Source: Gammaproteobacteria bacterium (GTDB lineage: Bacteria; Pseudomonadota; Gammaproteobacteria; GRL18). From it: a DNA stretch of 16,250 bases. Under the pieces are notes generated by a model. That model searched no databases. It was not told the DNA's origin and was given only the letters and a program-made list of their open reading frames with translations. Each line of letters opens with the position of its first letter. Position 1 is the stretch's first letter. The stretch is taken from the NCBI GenBank assembly GCA_023144715.1, contig JAGLFC010000127.1, positions 1-16,250 on the forward strand. Reading direction: 5' to 3'. Positions 14,642-16,250 of the stretch are shown piece by piece. The position numbers and the translations under genes were made by a program.

Positions 14642-15598
14642 ATGTCAGAAACAATGTTAGAAAACTGCTTAGAAAAAAGCACCCCTTCCAGTCAATTTGA
14701 TGTGACGACCTTTCAGGGACTTATCCTCGCACTGCAAACCTATTGGGCAGAAAAAGGCTGTGTGTTACAACAGCCTTATGATATGGAAATGGGTGCAGGT
14801 ACGTTCCATCCAGCCACATTTTTACGGTCAATTGGACCTGAGCCATGGAGTGCTGCTTATGTACAACCCTGTCGCCGTCCGACTGATGGTCGTTATGGTG
14901 AAAATCCCAATCGTCTGCAACATTATTACCAATTTCAGGTAGTCATTAAGCCATCCCCTTTAGACATTCAAGAACTTTATCTTGGCTCACTCAAAATGTT
15001 AGGGCTTGATCCATTAGTGCATGATATTCGTTTTGTTGAAGATAATTGGGAATCACCCACTTTAGGAGCTTGGGGCTTAGGTTGGGAAGTCTGGCTCAAT
15101 GGTATGGAAGTGACACAATTTACCTATTTTCAACAAGTCGGTGGTTTGGAGTGTAAGCCTGTTACGGGTGAGATCACCTATGGTCTTGAACGTATCGCCA
15201 TGTATTTACAAGGTGTTGAAAGTATTTATGATTTGGTTTGGACGGATGGTCCACTGGGTAAAGTGACTTATGGTGATGTATTTCATCAAAATGAAGTGGA
15301 AATGTCGGCTTATAATTTTGAACATGCCCCTGTTGATGCCTTATTTACTCAATTTGACCACCTCGAAGCAGAAAGCAAACGTTTAATTGAAGAAAATCTT
15401 CCCTTGCCTGCTTATGAAATGATGGTTAAAGCCTCTCATGCTTTTAATTTATTAGATGCTCGCCATGCGATTTCTGTGACTGAACGCGCTCGTTTTATTG
15501 GTCGTGTGAGAAGTTTGGCAAAAGCAGTTGCACAAGCTTATTATGATCGTCGTGAAGCACTGGGCTTTCCTATGGTTAAATCCAATTCAAAGAACTAA
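14642..15598 (+). CDS. glyQ: Glycyl-tRNA synthetase alpha subunit
   Basis: GlyQ is the catalytic subunit of the bacterial alpha2-beta2 glycyl-tRNA synthetase, which charges tRNA-Gly with glycine. The 318-residue protein contains the very conserved class II core: TFQGLILALQTYWAEKGC (23-40), AAYVQPCRRPTDGRYGENP, HYYQFQVVIKPSP, FVEDNWESPTLGAWGLGWEV and GLECKPVTGEITYGLERIA. It ends shortly after YYDRREALGFPM as in E. coli. The N-terminus is about 15 residues longer than E. coli GlyQ. Only two Met codons (1 and 5) precede the conserved core, so the extension is real or the start is at Met5 (14654). Neither has a strong ribosome-binding site. It is followed 40 bases later by glyS, its usual partner. 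Confidence 0.97.
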   Translation: MSETMLENCLEKSTPSSQFDVTTFQGLILALQTYWAEKGCVLQQPYDMEMGAGTFHPATFLRSIGPEPWSAAYVQPCRRPTDGRYGENPNRLQHYYQFQVVIKPSPLDIQELYLGSLKMLGLDPLVHDIRFVEDNWESPTLGAWGLGWEVWLNGMEVTQFTYFQQVGGLECKPVTGEITYGLERIAMYLQGVESIYDLVWTDGPLGKVTYGDVFHQNEVEMSAYNFEHAPVDALFTQFDHLEAESKRLIEENLPLPAYEMMVKASHAFNLLDARHAISVTERARFIGRVRSLAKAVAQAYYDRREALGFPMVKSNSKN

Positions 15599-15638
15599 TT
15601 TAAAGCACTCACTTTAAAGAACATAAAGAGTTAACATC

Positions 15639-16250
15639 GTGTCAGAGAATACACTAGAAACAAACGATTTATTAATCGAATTAGGTACAGAAGAATTGCC
15701 ACCCAAAGCGTTAAAAGGCTTGGCTCAGGCATTTAAACAAGGTTTTGCTAAGGGGTTGGATGATGCCAATCTCAAGTATGATCATATTTATTCTTATGCG
15801 ACCCCCCGTCGTTTGGCATTATTGGTGAGCCAACTTACCGTGACCCAAGCCGATAAATCAATTGAGCGACGAGGCCCTGCATTACAGGCAGCTTTTGATG
15901 ATGAAGGTTGTCCGACAAAGGCCGCTCAAGGTTTTGCACGTTCTTGCAAGGTTGAAGTTGAACAACTCAATAAATTAGAAACTGATAAAGGTGCTTGGTT
16001 GGCGTATACCATTGAAGAAAAAGGTCAGCCCAGTCGCGCATTAATTCCTGATATTTTTAAAACGGCTTTAGATAAATTACCCATTCCAAAACGTATGCAT
16101 TGGGGTGATTTAGACGCTCTATTTGTTCGACCTGTGCATTGGGCAGTGATTTTATTGGGTGAAGAAGTGATTCAAACCAATGTGTTGAGTGTTAGAAGTT
16201 CTAACCTCTCTTTTGGACATCGCTTTCATGCTCCCCAGAGTATTATCTTA
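15639..16250 (+). CDS. glyS: Glycyl-tRNA synthetase beta subunit, N-terminal part (cut by window edge)
   Basis: An open frame of 204 codons runs from GTG at 15639 to the window end with no stop. The protein begins MSENTLETNDLLIELGTEE and continues LPPKALKGLAQAF, the hallmark LxELGTEELPP start of GlyS. It then has YATPRRLALLV, RRGPA, AAQGFAR, KRMHWGD, FVRPVHW and GHRFH, all in the order of the family. The full protein should be near 690 residues, so roughly 70 percent lies outside. GlyS helps bind tRNA-Gly in the alpha2-beta2 enzyme. GAG (15628-15630) sits eight bases before the GTG, and no ATG is available nearby in frame, so the GTG start is preferred. Confidence 0.95.
   Translation, partial: MSENTLETNDLLIELGTEELPPKALKGLAQAFKQGFAKGLDDANLKYDHIYSYATPRRLALLVSQLTVTQADKSIERRGPALQAAFDDEGCPTKAAQGFARSCKVEVEQLNKLETDKGAWLAYTIEEKGQPSRALIPDIFKTALDKLPIPKRMHWGDLDALFVRPVHWAVILLGEEVIQTNVLSVRSSNLSFGHRFHAPQSIIL

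Noticed and set aside
15601..15622. Repeated TTTAAAG-like strings between glyQ and glyS
   Set aside because: Two short AT-rich copies in a 40-base gap are not distinguishable from chance.

Overview
The window looks like a chromosomal segment of an AT-rich gammaproteobacterium. The evidence is a trkA-trkH pair behind an NtrX-type regulator, a two-subunit glycyl-tRNA synthetase (glyQ-glyS), and nucleoside-catabolism proteins that, as I remember those sequences, resemble Vibrio and enterobacterial NupC/DeoC/DeoB/DeoD/DeoA closely. Species cannot be fixed by eye. A glycosyltransferase of the PEP-CTERM/XrtA-associated type suggests an environmental, exopolysaccharide-producing lineage rather than an enteric one. 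I see no tRNA, rRNA, CRISPR array, insertion sequence or integrase.

Layout. Positions 1-2582 (minus strand) are the start of a surface-polysaccharide cluster that continues leftward out of the window: a GT4 glycosyltransferase, UDP-glucose 6-dehydrogenase, then the first 18 codons of a sugar-nucleotide epimerase, tightly spaced. Positions 2656-6937 (minus strand) form a three-gene unit: an NtrX-like response regulator, trkA and trkH (potassium uptake). The regulator has lost nearly every residue needed for sigma-54 activation and has no histidine kinase gene beside it. Positions 6938-7156 are a divergent promoter region.

Positions 7157-14489 (plus strand) are one tightly packed operon: nupC-type nucleoside symporter, deoC, deoB, deoD, a Tsx-like outer-membrane channel, deoA, a YgjV-type membrane protein with a GNAT-like tail, and cdd. 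Together they would bring (deoxy)nucleosides across both membranes, deaminate cytidine/deoxycytidine, split purine and pyrimidine deoxynucleosides, and turn deoxyribose-1-phosphate into glyceraldehyde-3-phosphate and acetaldehyde. No uridine phosphorylase or regulator is present, so the set leans towards DNA-derived deoxynucleosides. A hairpin spanning the cdd stop codon may end the unit. Positions 14642-16250 (plus strand) hold glyQ and the first 204 codons of glyS, which runs off the right edge.

The best candidates for something new are the degenerate AAA+ regulator in front of trkAH and the membrane-anchored GNAT-like protein inside the nucleoside operon.
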